NCBI GenBank assembly: GCA_017993835.1 | Contig: JAGOLX010000017.1 | Span: forward strand, 12,915 to 76,914 | DNA from: Phycisphaerae bacterium | GTDB lineage: Bacteria > Planctomycetota > Phycisphaerae > Sedimentisphaerales > Anaerobacaceae | Length of the DNA stretch: 64,000 nucleotides | Reading direction: 5' to 3' | In this document: in pieces, positions 7,082-15,352 of the stretch | Numbering within the stretch: position 1 is the first letter of the stretch | Layout: each line of letters starts with the position of its first letter | Translations under genes and position numbers: made by a program | Notes under the pieces: model-generated | Database searches by the model: none | Told to the model about the DNA's origin: nothing | The model's input: only the letters and a program-made list of their open reading frames with translations

Positions 7082-10060
7082 ATGATAGACATGACCTCCG
7101 CAAAACCGAGACAGCGTCTATTCTTGTGGCTTGTGCCGATCGCGCTGTGTGCGACGGGCTTCGGGCGATCCGAAGCCGCCGGGACGCAAGACGACTACGG
7201 GAGTCCCGCTGTCCAAGTCGCCCAGAGCCAGGGCACGTGGATCATTCGCGGGTCCAAGACCAGCGTGGAATTGGATCCCGCCACCCTGCAAATGACGATC
7301 CAGTCCGGCGGCATCACCTGGTCCACCGTCGCCTCGTCCGCTGGCGATCTCCTGGTCGGGACGTCGGGCAAAACACTCTCGCTTCGCCTGGCCGATGCGG
7401 GCAAACGATCTGTGTCGGTCTACCGGACGGGATACAAGACCGGCGTGAAGATCTCGCTCGGTGATTTCCGCCAGGAAGGAGCCGAGATTGACGTGGAGAT
7501 CGACCTGTTCATCTGCATGGAGGGGACACAGGAGGAGTTGGTCTGCGAGGTGATCGCCCGCGAGAAGGGTGCGGCAGTCCTGGAGTGTGCCTGGCCGCCC
7601 GCGCCGGCCCAGGACTCGTTCGACGCGACGGTGGTCCCCTTCATGCAGGGGATGCTGTTGCCAAAGAGCTGGCCCAAGCAGGTCTGGCTTTACGATACGA
7701 TGAGCTACGGGCGGGGTCTGTACATGCCCTGGTGGGGGCATCAGAAGGGCCAAGCCGCAATGCTGGTTTTGATCGAGACGCCGGAAGACGCAGGTTGCCG
7801 GTTCGAACATCCGGCGGGCGGGCCCACCCGAATGCAGATCCGCTGGGTCCACTCGCTCGGCGAGCTGCGATACCCGCGCCGCGTCCGCCTGTGCTTCTTC
7901 GCCAAGGGCAACTACGTCACGATGGCCAAGCGATACCGCCGGCACGTGCAGGAAACCGGGCATTTCGTTTCGCTCCGCGAGAAGATCGCCCGCAATCCGC
8001 TGGTGGGCAGGCTCGTCGGGTCGCCCGTCGTCCACACGTCGATTCTCGTGCACATCCAGCCCGAGTCGCAGTACTACAACAAGGACGATCCGGCCCAGAA
8101 CCACCAGGTCGTCACGTTCGATGAGCGGGCCGCACACCTCCGCGGACTGGCCGCCAAGGGCGTCGATCGCGCCTACGTTCACCTCGACGGCTGGGGTTTC
8201 CGCGGCTACGATAACCTCCACCCCGACATCATACCCCCCTGCCCGGACGCAGGCGGCTGGGAGGCGATGAAGCGACTGGCCGACGCCTGCGACGAACTGG
8301 GCTACGTCTTCGCGATCCACGACCAGTACCGGGATTACTACCTCGACGCGAAATCCTACGATCCGAACCTCACGATCGTGGACCGCGAGGGGCAACGCAC
8401 CTTCCACAGCGTCTGGTACGGCGGCAAGCAATCGATCCTCTGTTCGAGACTGGCCCCGGGCCACGTCCACAAGAACTACACGTGGCTGCTCGATCACGGC
8501 ATCAAGGTCCGCGGCGCCTATCTCGACGTCTTCGCGGTGGTCCCGCCCGACGAATGCTATCACCCCGACCACCCGGCGACCCGCGCCGATTGCCTCCAGT
8601 ACCGCGGCATGTGCATGGACTTCATCCGCTCGATGGGCGGGGTCGTCAGTTCCGAGGAACCCGCCGATTGGGCCATTCCCCACATCGACCTGGTCCATCA
8701 CGGCCCGTATCCGCTCCTGCCCGACCCCGGCCACGGTCCGGCCTCGGGAATCCCCATCCCCCTGTTCAACCTCGTGTACCACGATGCCCTGCTGTTGCCC
8801 TGGTCCATGGGCAAGGGCGAGTGGGGGATCCCGGAAACCGACCTCGGTTACCTCCACGGCCTGGCTAACGCAGGCATGCCCTACCTGTCGCCTTTCCCGA
8901 GCGACGAGGAACTGGCGAAGGTCCGCACGATGTGTGCCCTGAACCAGCGGGTCGGACTGCTGGAAATGGCGAACCACGAGTTTCTCGACGAATCGTTCCG
9001 CAAGCAGCGGACCACGTTCGCCGACGGGACGACCGTCACGATCGATCTGGACAAGGAGACCTTCGAGATCTCCCCGGCACTGGCTGCGACCGGCAACCTC
9101 CGCTCCAGGATGTACACCCGCCGATCCGCTGCCGACGCGGTCGCGTGGCAGAAGGAGGTCCGAGCCAGCCTGTCGGCGCGTCTGAAGATCGACGATCTGA
9201 TCCGAACGAAGAGCCAAATCGCGCTGAATCCGCAGAGGCTGTCCTCCGAAACGAAAGGTAACTACACGGTCGAGGAACTCGAAATCAACTCCACCGCCGG
9301 CAGACGAATCCGCATCATCGTGACGACGCCCGCCTCGCAGAGCGGTCGGTGCCCCGCAGTGGTCTGCATCGGCGGCCATGGGAGCGACCTGTACAGCCCG
9401 TACAGCACCGAGACCATTGCCAAGGAGCCCGAAAGAGCGAAGTTCGAGAACACGCACTACAGGGGGTTCGGCACCGCCTTGGCCACGAGCGGATACGTGA
9501 CGATCTCAACCACCGTGAGCCAGCATGACGTGCGAGAGGAAGGCCGTCTGCTCATGGGCGAGCGATTGTGGGACCTGATGCGTTGCGTCGACTACCTCCA
9601 GTCGCTGCCCCAGGTGGACGCATCACGGATCGGCTGCGGCGGCCTTTCGCTGGGCGGCGAGATGGCCATGTGGCTCGGCGCGATGGACGAGCGAATCGCG
9701 GCCACCGTCAGCGCGGGCTTCCTCACCACCATGGACCACATGGAGCAGGATCACTGCATGTGCTGGAAGTTCGACGGGCTGCGGGAACTGGTCGATTACG
9801 CGGACATCTACGCCCTGACCGCCCCCCGGCCGCTCCAGTGCCAGAACGGCCTTCAGGAACCGGTGAGCCAGTTCTACGTCCCGCTGGCCCGCGAGGCGAT
9901 GAAGGAAGTCCGGGCGATCTACGACGACATGGGCAAGCCGGAGAATGTCACGCTCGACGTACATGACGAAGGACACGTTATCGACCTTTCCGCTCTGCTG
10001 TGCTTGATGAACAAGCACCTGCGGAACCATCCGCCAGCCGGCGCCGTCGCGAACAAGTGA
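7082..10060 (+). CDS. Fusion protein: DUF5696-like glycoside hydrolase + alpha/beta-hydrolase esterase, exported
   Basis: 992 residues. After a signal peptide (LFLWLVPIALCATGFG) there is a beta-sandwich domain (about 30-290) and a TIM-barrel-like domain (about 300-640; VDRAYVHLDGWGFRGYDN, VFAIHDQYRDYY, RGAYLDVFAVVPPDECYH, VVSSEEPADW) that I relate to DUF5696/GH129-type carbohydrate enzymes. From about residue 680 a second enzyme follows: an alpha/beta hydrolase of the acetyl-xylan-esterase/Abhydrolase_7 kind with GHGSDLYSPY (oxyanion region), the nucleophile elbow GGLSLGGEM (Ser856) and DVHDEGHVID (His965). One polypeptide may thus remove an acyl group and cleave a glycosidic bond of the same glycan. 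The start has GGGAG about 9 nt upstream. Substrate is unknown; the esterase half is the surer call. Confidence 0.7.
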   Translation: MIDMTSAKPRQRLFLWLVPIALCATGFGRSEAAGTQDDYGSPAVQVAQSQGTWIIRGSKTSVELDPATLQMTIQSGGITWSTVASSAGDLLVGTSGKTLSLRLADAGKRSVSVYRTGYKTGVKISLGDFRQEGAEIDVEIDLFICMEGTQEELVCEVIAREKGAAVLECAWPPAPAQDSFDATVVPFMQGMLLPKSWPKQVWLYDTMSYGRGLYMPWWGHQKGQAAMLVLIETPEDAGCRFEHPAGGPTRMQIRWVHSLGELRYPRRVRLCFFAKGNYVTMAKRYRRHVQETGHFVSLREKIARNPLVGRLVGSPVVHTSILVHIQPESQYYNKDDPAQNHQVVTFDERAAHLRGLAAKGVDRAYVHLDGWGFRGYDNLHPDIIPPCPDAGGWEAMKRLADACDELGYVFAIHDQYRDYYLDAKSYDPNLTIVDREGQRTFHSVWYGGKQSILCSRLAPGHVHKNYTWLLDHGIKVRGAYLDVFAVVPPDECYHPDHPATRADCLQYRGMCMDFIRSMGGVVSSEEPADWAIPHIDLVHHGPYPLLPDPGHGPASGIPIPLFNLVYHDALLLPWSMGKGEWGIPETDLGYLHGLANAGMPYLSPFPSDEELAKVRTMCALNQRVGLLEMANHEFLDESFRKQRTTFADGTTVTIDLDKETFEISPALAATGNLRSRMYTRRSAADAVAWQKEVRASLSARLKIDDLIRTKSQIALNPQRLSSETKGNYTVEELEINSTAGRRIRIIVTTPASQSGRCPAVVCIGGHGSDLYSPYSTETIAKEPERAKFENTHYRGFGTALATSGYVTISTTVSQHDVREEGRLLMGERLWDLMRCVDYLQSLPQVDASRIGCGGLSLGGEMAMWLGAMDERIAATVSAGFLTTMDHMEQDHCMCWKFDGLRELVDYADIYALTAPRPLQCQNGLQEPVSQFYVPLAREAMKEVRAIYDDMGKPENVTLDVHDEGHVIDLSALLCLMNKHLRNHPPAGAVANK

Positions 10061-10080
10061 TACAGACCCGATGGAAACAC

Positions 10081-10110
10081 CGAGGCCCGCGCGGGCGGGC
10101 GCGGGCCTCG
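10081..10110. terminator. Strong bidirectional terminator hairpin
   Basis: A perfect 12-bp GC-rich stem (arms 10081-10092 and 10099-10110, loop GGGCGG) lies between the convergent ends of the esterase fusion and the LamG gene. Confidence 0.8.
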
Positions 10111-10163
10111 GGTTCAGAGACTACCAGGGCAGACACCTTAGACAGGGGCTGCCGTACAGGCTG

Positions 10164-13124
10164 TCAGAACGGCTTGGCGAACGGTTCCGTCTGACCGGCC
10201 AGCCATCCGATCTCCTCCTGCGACAGGGCCCGATTGTAGAAACGAGCGTCGTCCATCATGCCGGTGAAGAAGCGGCTGTACGTCAGACCATCATAGCCCG
10301 ACCAGGCGCCGATCGAGCCGTCGCCCAACGTCATCGTTTGCGGAGTGCTCAGCGTCATGGAACTCTCCTTATACCCGTTGAGCCACAGCGCCCATTCGGT
10401 CGCCGAGACGGTGACTGCGACGTGGTTCCACTGGTTGGCTTTGACGACGGCTGTGCCCGAGCTGTTAGTCAGGTTGTAAAGGCCGCAATCGACCTTGCCG
10501 TACCCGTAGCGCCAGTGGATATCGCCGGCGGCCCAGCCCTCGCTGTGGAAGAAGCTGAGGAGTTCATAAGGCGCCGGATCGATCGCGGTGTTGACCCACA
10601 TGGCTATCGTCAGGGCAGGCGACGTGCCGAGGAGCGGAACGTCCACGCAGTCGCCGATGCCGTCGAGCTTGAGGACCTCGCCCCGCGTTGCATCGGTCGT
10701 CGTCTTGGCGTCGCCGACCGCGGCGCCGTGATTTGTGCCGGCCGAGTCCTTGACGTTGCCGTCGAACTTGTACCACGCGAGGAGGCCCGAGGTGCCCGGA
10801 TCGACCGGCGTGATGAACTGGGGCGCGCTGCCCTGGATCTCGATGTCATCAAAGTACAACGTGCCCGCTGCCCCGGCACCTTCGATGCCGATCACCAACT
10901 TCTCGATGCTCGTGAGGTCGACGCCGGTCGAGGCCAGATCGATGTTCCAGGGCTGCCACTGGGTCCTCGTAATGTCCTGGACGCTGCCGTTGTAGGCTAC
11001 CTTGGTGCTGTTGATCTTCACGTACATGGTTCCGGTGTTGTTCGGATCGCCGTAGAAGGCAAGCGAGAGGGCCTTGGCCCGGCTCCAGTCCTGCTCGGTG
11101 TCGAAAGTCCGCGCGGCCTCGGCATAGGCGGCGTCGGAGTTGTCGTAGAAGAACGGCATCGACTGGGTGCCGTTGTGCACGATGGTCATCTCGGAGAAGG
11201 TGCCGCCGACGGCATCCTTGAGACCGACAATCGAGCCGTTCTCATCGACTTCATAACCGTCGGTCCACGTCTGGAAGATCGCATCGCCCGCGTCCTGGTC
11301 GTCCCCATAACTCTCGAAACCATCAACCACGAGGGCCGCCAGGGTCGAGAAACTCCAGACCTCGCCGTCCCGTTGAGGGGTCGCCTCGGCCTCGTTGACC
11401 TCGACCACCTTCCAGAAGTAAGTCTCGCCCAGATTCAGCGTCACGTCATAGGCAGGATCGTCCAGCGTGGCGACCAGAGGCAGGCTGTTCACGTCTGTGC
11501 CAAAGAACAACTGGTGTGAAGCCGCCTCGCGTCCGGCACGCCAGCCCAAGGTCGTCTGGGGGGCCACGTCTGCCTCGCCATCCTCCGGCGAGGGGGCATA
11601 GGCCGCCAGCGGCACATAGAAGAACCGCACCTCGCTCAGGCACGTCTGCGGATTGCCCCAGGTGCTGTTGATCGTTAGCCTGACGTACTTGGCCACGACG
11701 CCGTTGAACGCGACGGTCGTGTTGGCGGCGTATCCCTCGGCACCGGGTCCCTGTGCGAACTCGGGCACCCCTTCCACCTGCGCCCAGGTCTGGCCGTCGA
11801 GGGAGCATTCGACCGTCACTTGTTTGGCCCCGAACCCGGCATAAGACTCGACGCCCAGGTTCGCGTTCCACACCAACAACCGGTCCAGCACATATGACTT
11901 GTCGAACGCATACTGGATCCAGCGCGGCGCCGTGCCGGCGCTGAACCACATCGTGTCCGACTTGGTGGAATGCCGACCGTTCGCGTCAAGCCCGGATCCG
12001 TCGATTGTCTTGCCCGGTCCCATTCCGCTAATGGAGCCGGATGCGGTCGCCATGATCCGCGCGCCGGGAACAGGGTAGGAGTAGGTTTCCGTCGTAAAGC
12101 TCCACACCTTGCCCCTGAAAACCGTGGAGTCGGGCGCCGCGTTCACCTCGTCGATGCGCCAGTAGTACACCTGCCCGAAATCGAGACGGACAGTGTCGAA
12201 TGTCGTCTCCTCCTGGCCCTCGCTGACCAGCACGCCCATCGGGTTGTCTCTGCCGGCGTCGTTGACGTCGTCGAATACCGTTCCCAGGTACACGTCGTGC
12301 GCGACGGCGAATTCGCCCGCCTTCCAGCTCAGGGTTGTGTCGTGCACAACATCGGTGGCTTCGTTCGCGGGAACCGGCTTGGCGGCCAGTTCCGTGCTGG
12401 GACCCCGGCCCGTCATGGCTTCCTGAATCTCTTCGAGCGACAATGCCTCGTCGTACAGGCGGAAGTCGTCGATCATGCCGCGATACCATCCTTCAGCGAG
12501 ACTCGGCTTGGTCCCGATCGTGAACTTGCTGACTCCGGTCATGCGGCGGACCATGCCGGTTCCGCTGTGCCAGAGCGCGCCGTTGATGTAGATCTGCTGA
12601 TCGCCCGTGTCGGCGTTCTTGAGGAGGGTCCAGAACGTCCACGTCCCCTCATAGTTGGCAACATTGCCCGCCTTGCTGATCCGGTCGAATCCTCCTGCGG
12701 TGGTGCCGCCAGTGTCAAAGTAGACGGTCCCATCGCCCCAGGGCAGGTGCGCCGACATGACTCTGGACTCGTTGTTCGAGGCGTCCTGGAAGGCCCCGAA
12801 GATGAAGTTGGACTGAGGCTGCTGGGCCGGATCGCCATACGCCCAGAAACACACGGTGACCTGGCTGTCTATCGTGGACCAGCATTCCGCGGGGACATCC
12901 ACATAATTGGTCCCGGTGAAGTTCAAGGCGCCGTCGTACTTGCCCTCGACCCACAAGGGATTGTAGACGGTGCCGTCGCAGCCCGAGTCGGAACTGTCCA
13001 TGGCGGTCGTACCCGACCCATCATTGAATCGCCACCAGCCCACGAGAGCGGCCTCGGACACGCTCGCGAGGACCAGCCCCAGAACGAAGACAAAGGATAT
13101 CCGTGCACTGGTTCTTCTGTACAT
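10164..13124 (-). CDS. Large secreted LamG/discoidin multidomain protein
   Basis: 986 residues with signal peptide (ISFVFVLGLVLASVSEA). Domain order as read: LamG/concanavalin-like domain 1 (about 26-235, ALVGWWRFNDGSGTTAMDSS), a fibronectin-like segment (VPANEATDVVHDTTLSW), an F5/8 type C (discoidin) domain (about 350-510), a second fibronectin-like segment, a beta-rich carbohydrate-binding-like region (about 600-770, VDGFESYGDD ... LYFDDIEIQG) and LamG domain 2 (about 780-980). No catalytic motif is seen, so it is best read as a surface or secreted glycan-binding or adhesion protein. AAGGAGG stands 6 nt before the start. It lies 72 nt behind the pseudopilin gene and is probably cotranscribed with it. 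Terminator 10081-10110 follows. Confidence 0.85.
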   Translation of the reverse strand: MYRRTSARISFVFVLGLVLASVSEAALVGWWRFNDGSGTTAMDSSDSGCDGTVYNPLWVEGKYDGALNFTGTNYVDVPAECWSTIDSQVTVCFWAYGDPAQQPQSNFIFGAFQDASNNESRVMSAHLPWGDGTVYFDTGGTTAGGFDRISKAGNVANYEGTWTFWTLLKNADTGDQQIYINGALWHSGTGMVRRMTGVSKFTIGTKPSLAEGWYRGMIDDFRLYDEALSLEEIQEAMTGRGPSTELAAKPVPANEATDVVHDTTLSWKAGEFAVAHDVYLGTVFDDVNDAGRDNPMGVLVSEGQEETTFDTVRLDFGQVYYWRIDEVNAAPDSTVFRGKVWSFTTETYSYPVPGARIMATASGSISGMGPGKTIDGSGLDANGRHSTKSDTMWFSAGTAPRWIQYAFDKSYVLDRLLVWNANLGVESYAGFGAKQVTVECSLDGQTWAQVEGVPEFAQGPGAEGYAANTTVAFNGVVAKYVRLTINSTWGNPQTCLSEVRFFYVPLAAYAPSPEDGEADVAPQTTLGWRAGREAASHQLFFGTDVNSLPLVATLDDPAYDVTLNLGETYFWKVVEVNEAEATPQRDGEVWSFSTLAALVVDGFESYGDDQDAGDAIFQTWTDGYEVDENGSIVGLKDAVGGTFSEMTIVHNGTQSMPFFYDNSDAAYAEAARTFDTEQDWSRAKALSLAFYGDPNNTGTMYVKINSTKVAYNGSVQDITRTQWQPWNIDLASTGVDLTSIEKLVIGIEGAGAAGTLYFDDIEIQGSAPQFITPVDPGTSGLLAWYKFDGNVKDSAGTNHGAAVGDAKTTTDATRGEVLKLDGIGDCVDVPLLGTSPALTIAMWVNTAIDPAPYELLSFFHSEGWAAGDIHWRYGYGKVDCGLYNLTNSSGTAVVKANQWNHVAVTVSATEWALWLNGYKESSMTLSTPQTMTLGDGSIGAWSGYDGLTYSRFFTGMMDDARFYNRALSQEEIGWLAGQTEPFAKPF

Positions 13125-13196
13125 GACAATCCTCCTTCACATATGTTTCGACTGTTCCGGTCGCACCGGTTCTTTTCACCCCTTGTGATGCGGATG

Positions 13197-13988
13197 CTAC
13201 AGAATAGACCTGTAGGCGTAGGAGTCCAAGACGAACTGGAAGTCCTCCATCTCCTCGTTGTCCTGCGGGGGCCTGTAGAATTGGAAGTTTATCGGGTCGT
13301 GTAGCGCCTTGAGGTTCCACTCCGCCAGTCCGCGGCTGAGCCAGCGGTGCATATCCACGCGGCCGTCTGCGAAGCTTAGGACGCTGCTGTTGTCGCGATG
13401 CCAGATCCCGAACGGATCCACCCATCGCTTGGTCCGGGGCTCGATGACCCAGGACCCCTGGTTGTAGCCGCGAGGGTCACACTCGGCGATGAATACGATC
13501 TTGTTGGCTGGCTGCCTGATGTCGGTGTACTTCTTGCAGGGCCTGATTTGCCAAGTGGTGTCCGGGTCTTCGGTGCCGTTCATGCCGCCGGCGATGGAGT
13601 ACGTGCGATAGGCGTATTTGTGATACGGATTGTTCTTGCGCTTGTCCGAGGGGCAGCGGTAGACCTCCACGTCCTTGACGTAAGGCCACAGCGCGCCTTT
13701 CCTGATGTATTCCTTCTTTTGCTCGACCGTGGAACTGGCGCCGCCGGGCGGGATCCGTACCCAAGCTCCCCTGTCGGACCATTCGGGCATGCCGGCGACC
13801 AGCTTGCCGTCGTCCTCGTCCTTGTACATCAGCCAGGCCATCGTCAGCGTCCGGACATTGCCGCGGCAAGTGATGCTGCGCGCCTGCTCCCTCGCGACGT
13901 GCAAGGACGGCATGAGAACGGCCATCAGAATGGCGATGATGGCAATGACGACGAGCAACTCGATGAGTGTGAAAGCCCTTCTGTGCAT
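13197..13988 (-). CDS. Type II secretion-like pseudopilin with H-x-DG signature
   Basis: 263 residues. The N-terminus RAFTLIELLVVIAIIAILMA is a class III prepilin leader with Phe+1/Glu+5-type cleavage site and a hydrophobic helix, so it should be processed by PilD and inserted in the inner membrane or a pseudopilus. The C-terminal part holds WHRDNSSVLSFADGRVDMH, the planctomycete H-X9-DG signature with one extra residue between His and Asp-Gly. The start at 13988 has GGAGG 6 nt upstream. A TATAGT -10 element on the minus strand (14017-14022) and two direct repeats further upstream form its control region. It heads an operon with the LamG/discoidin gene, suggesting the pair is exported or displayed together. 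Confidence 0.88.
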   Translation of the reverse strand: MHRRAFTLIELLVVIAIIAILMAVLMPSLHVAREQARSITCRGNVRTLTMAWLMYKDEDDGKLVAGMPEWSDRGAWVRIPPGGASSTVEQKKEYIRKGALWPYVKDVEVYRCPSDKRKNNPYHKYAYRTYSIAGGMNGTEDPDTTWQIRPCKKYTDIRQPANKIVFIAECDPRGYNQGSWVIEPRTKRWVDPFGIWHRDNSSVLSFADGRVDMHRWLSRGLAEWNLKALHDPINFQFYRPPQDNEEMEDFQFVLDSYAYRSIL

Positions 13989-14060
13989 GATCGTCCTCCG
14001 GCATCCTTACATAGGCACTATAGCTGATTCAATTATCGGACAACCGGCCGGGCCAGTACA

Positions 14061-14093
14061 TTCGATTTTGCGTCTTTGGATTTCGATTTTGCG
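14061..14093 (-). promoter_or_regulatory. Predicted operator of the XylR-type regulator (21-bp direct repeats)
   Basis: Two identical 12-mers TTCGATTTTGCG (plus-strand reading) at 14061-14072 and 14082-14093 are 21 bp apart, two helical turns, the arrangement expected for a dimeric AraC/XylR-type activator. They lie about 40 bp upstream of the TATAGT element of the pseudopilin promoter and just downstream of the regulator gene. A related pair lies at 17149-17181. Confidence 0.6.
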
Positions 14094-14096
14094 ACA

Positions 14097-15338
14097 TCAT
14101 GGCAGTCCCTCCCATGCGGAGGAAGCCCACGCTGGATTCGCACCAGGCGGCCGGGAGGTTCCTGCGGATCGTGCGCGGTACTGTTGGGGGGTCAGCCGCA
14201 TCTGACGTTTGAAAGCAACGGCAAAGTGCACCGCGCTGGAAAAACCACAGAGATCGGCGATCTGGGCGACGGACCAGTTCGTGTCCACAAGCATCGGGCA
14301 GGCCCGCTCGATGCGCGCCCGCTGGATCTCGCGGTATATGCTGGCCCCGACCACGTCCTTAAAGTGTCGTTCCAGGAGACGCCGGGATGTCGAGGTCGCC
14401 TCCACGACATCGTCGACGGACAGGACCCGACCGGCGTGGGTTCGGATGAAGCGGAGCGCCGCGGCCACAAGCGCGTCCTCGACGGCCAGAACATCCGTGG
14501 ATTGCCGCGTGTGGATGTACAGGGGGCGCATGTAGATCTCCCGCTTGGGGGCCTTCCTGCCGGCCATCTGGCGATCGAGCTGGGCGGCGGCCTCGTATCC
14601 GACCTCCTCGGAGTTCAGAACGATGCTGGACAGCGGAGGATACGTCATCTCGCAGATCATCTCGTCATCGTCGACGCCCAGGATGGCGATCTCATCGGGC
14701 ACTCGCGCATTGGCCGCCTTGTTGGCCTCGACTACCTGCTGGGCGCGGTCGTCGTTGCAGACCATCAGTCCGATGGGCTTGGGCAATGACCGGAGCCAGT
14801 CGGCCACGGAGGCCTGCTCATCCTCCCACGTCAGACGGGCCGGCGGCCCCGGCGGCTCGTACAGGCAGACACCGAATCCGGCCTGCTTAATCCGCCGGAC
14901 GAATCCATCCTGTCGCACACGGGACCAGTACATGTGATCGTATCCACAGAAGGCAAACCGGGTGAAACCCCGGTTGAGAAAATGCTCGGCGCCCATGCGG
15001 CCCACTGCGTGGGCCTTCTCCACAACGCTGCAATAGCCGGACACCTTCTCCTCGATTGGCAGGACCACCGAAGGGAACCCCGGCGGGATGAACGCTTCCA
15101 GTTGCGCCCGGTTGGCCGCGAAGCCGATGATCCCATCGAAACCGCGCTCGCGCAATCGCGTCAACATCCGAGCGTCCTTGGACTGACCATGGTAGGGAGG
15201 CCTCCGATAGAACGGCGGTTCTCGGTACAGAATCCACGGACTGTGGAAGCGGCAATAGCGGACGATGCCGCGCAGCATCTGCCTCTCGGACGCCCGCGAG
15301 CAGCCCAACATCAGCAGAACTTTGCGGTTGTCCGTCAT
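14097..15338 (-). CDS. XylR-type transcriptional regulator (LacI-like sensor + AraC DNA-binding domain)
   Basis: 413 residues. Residues about 5-270 form a periplasmic-binding-protein-like sugar sensor (KVLLMLGCSRASERQMLRGI, GFDGIIGFAANR, IGLMVCNDDRAQQVVEA, IAILGVDDDEMICEMTYPPL); residues about 300-400 form two AraC helix-turn-helix motifs (STSRRLLERHFKDVVG and IADLCGFSSAVHFAVAFKR). This layout is that of E. coli XylR, a cytoplasmic activator that binds spaced direct repeats when the sugar is present. It lies directly behind the GH29 gene, so the inducer may be fucose or a fuco-oligosaccharide (inference). The start at 15338 has AGGG 8 nt upstream; an ATG at 15353 overlapping the fucosidase stop by one base is an alternative. 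Confidence 0.9.
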   Translation of the reverse strand: MTDNRKVLLMLGCSRASERQMLRGIVRYCRFHSPWILYREPPFYRRPPYHGQSKDARMLTRLRERGFDGIIGFAANRAQLEAFIPPGFPSVVLPIEEKVSGYCSVVEKAHAVGRMGAEHFLNRGFTRFAFCGYDHMYWSRVRQDGFVRRIKQAGFGVCLYEPPGPPARLTWEDEQASVADWLRSLPKPIGLMVCNDDRAQQVVEANKAANARVPDEIAILGVDDDEMICEMTYPPLSSIVLNSEEVGYEAAAQLDRQMAGRKAPKREIYMRPLYIHTRQSTDVLAVEDALVAAALRFIRTHAGRVLSVDDVVEATSTSRRLLERHFKDVVGASIYREIQRARIERACPMLVDTNWSVAQIADLCGFSSAVHFAVAFKRQMRLTPQQYRARSAGTSRPPGANPAWASSAWEGLP

Positions 15339-15352
15339 GCGGTGGACCCTCA

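Noticed and set aside
7118-9457. A 779-codon open frame on the minus strand
   Set aside because: Antisense to the DUF5696-esterase fusion; no domain, start signal or context.
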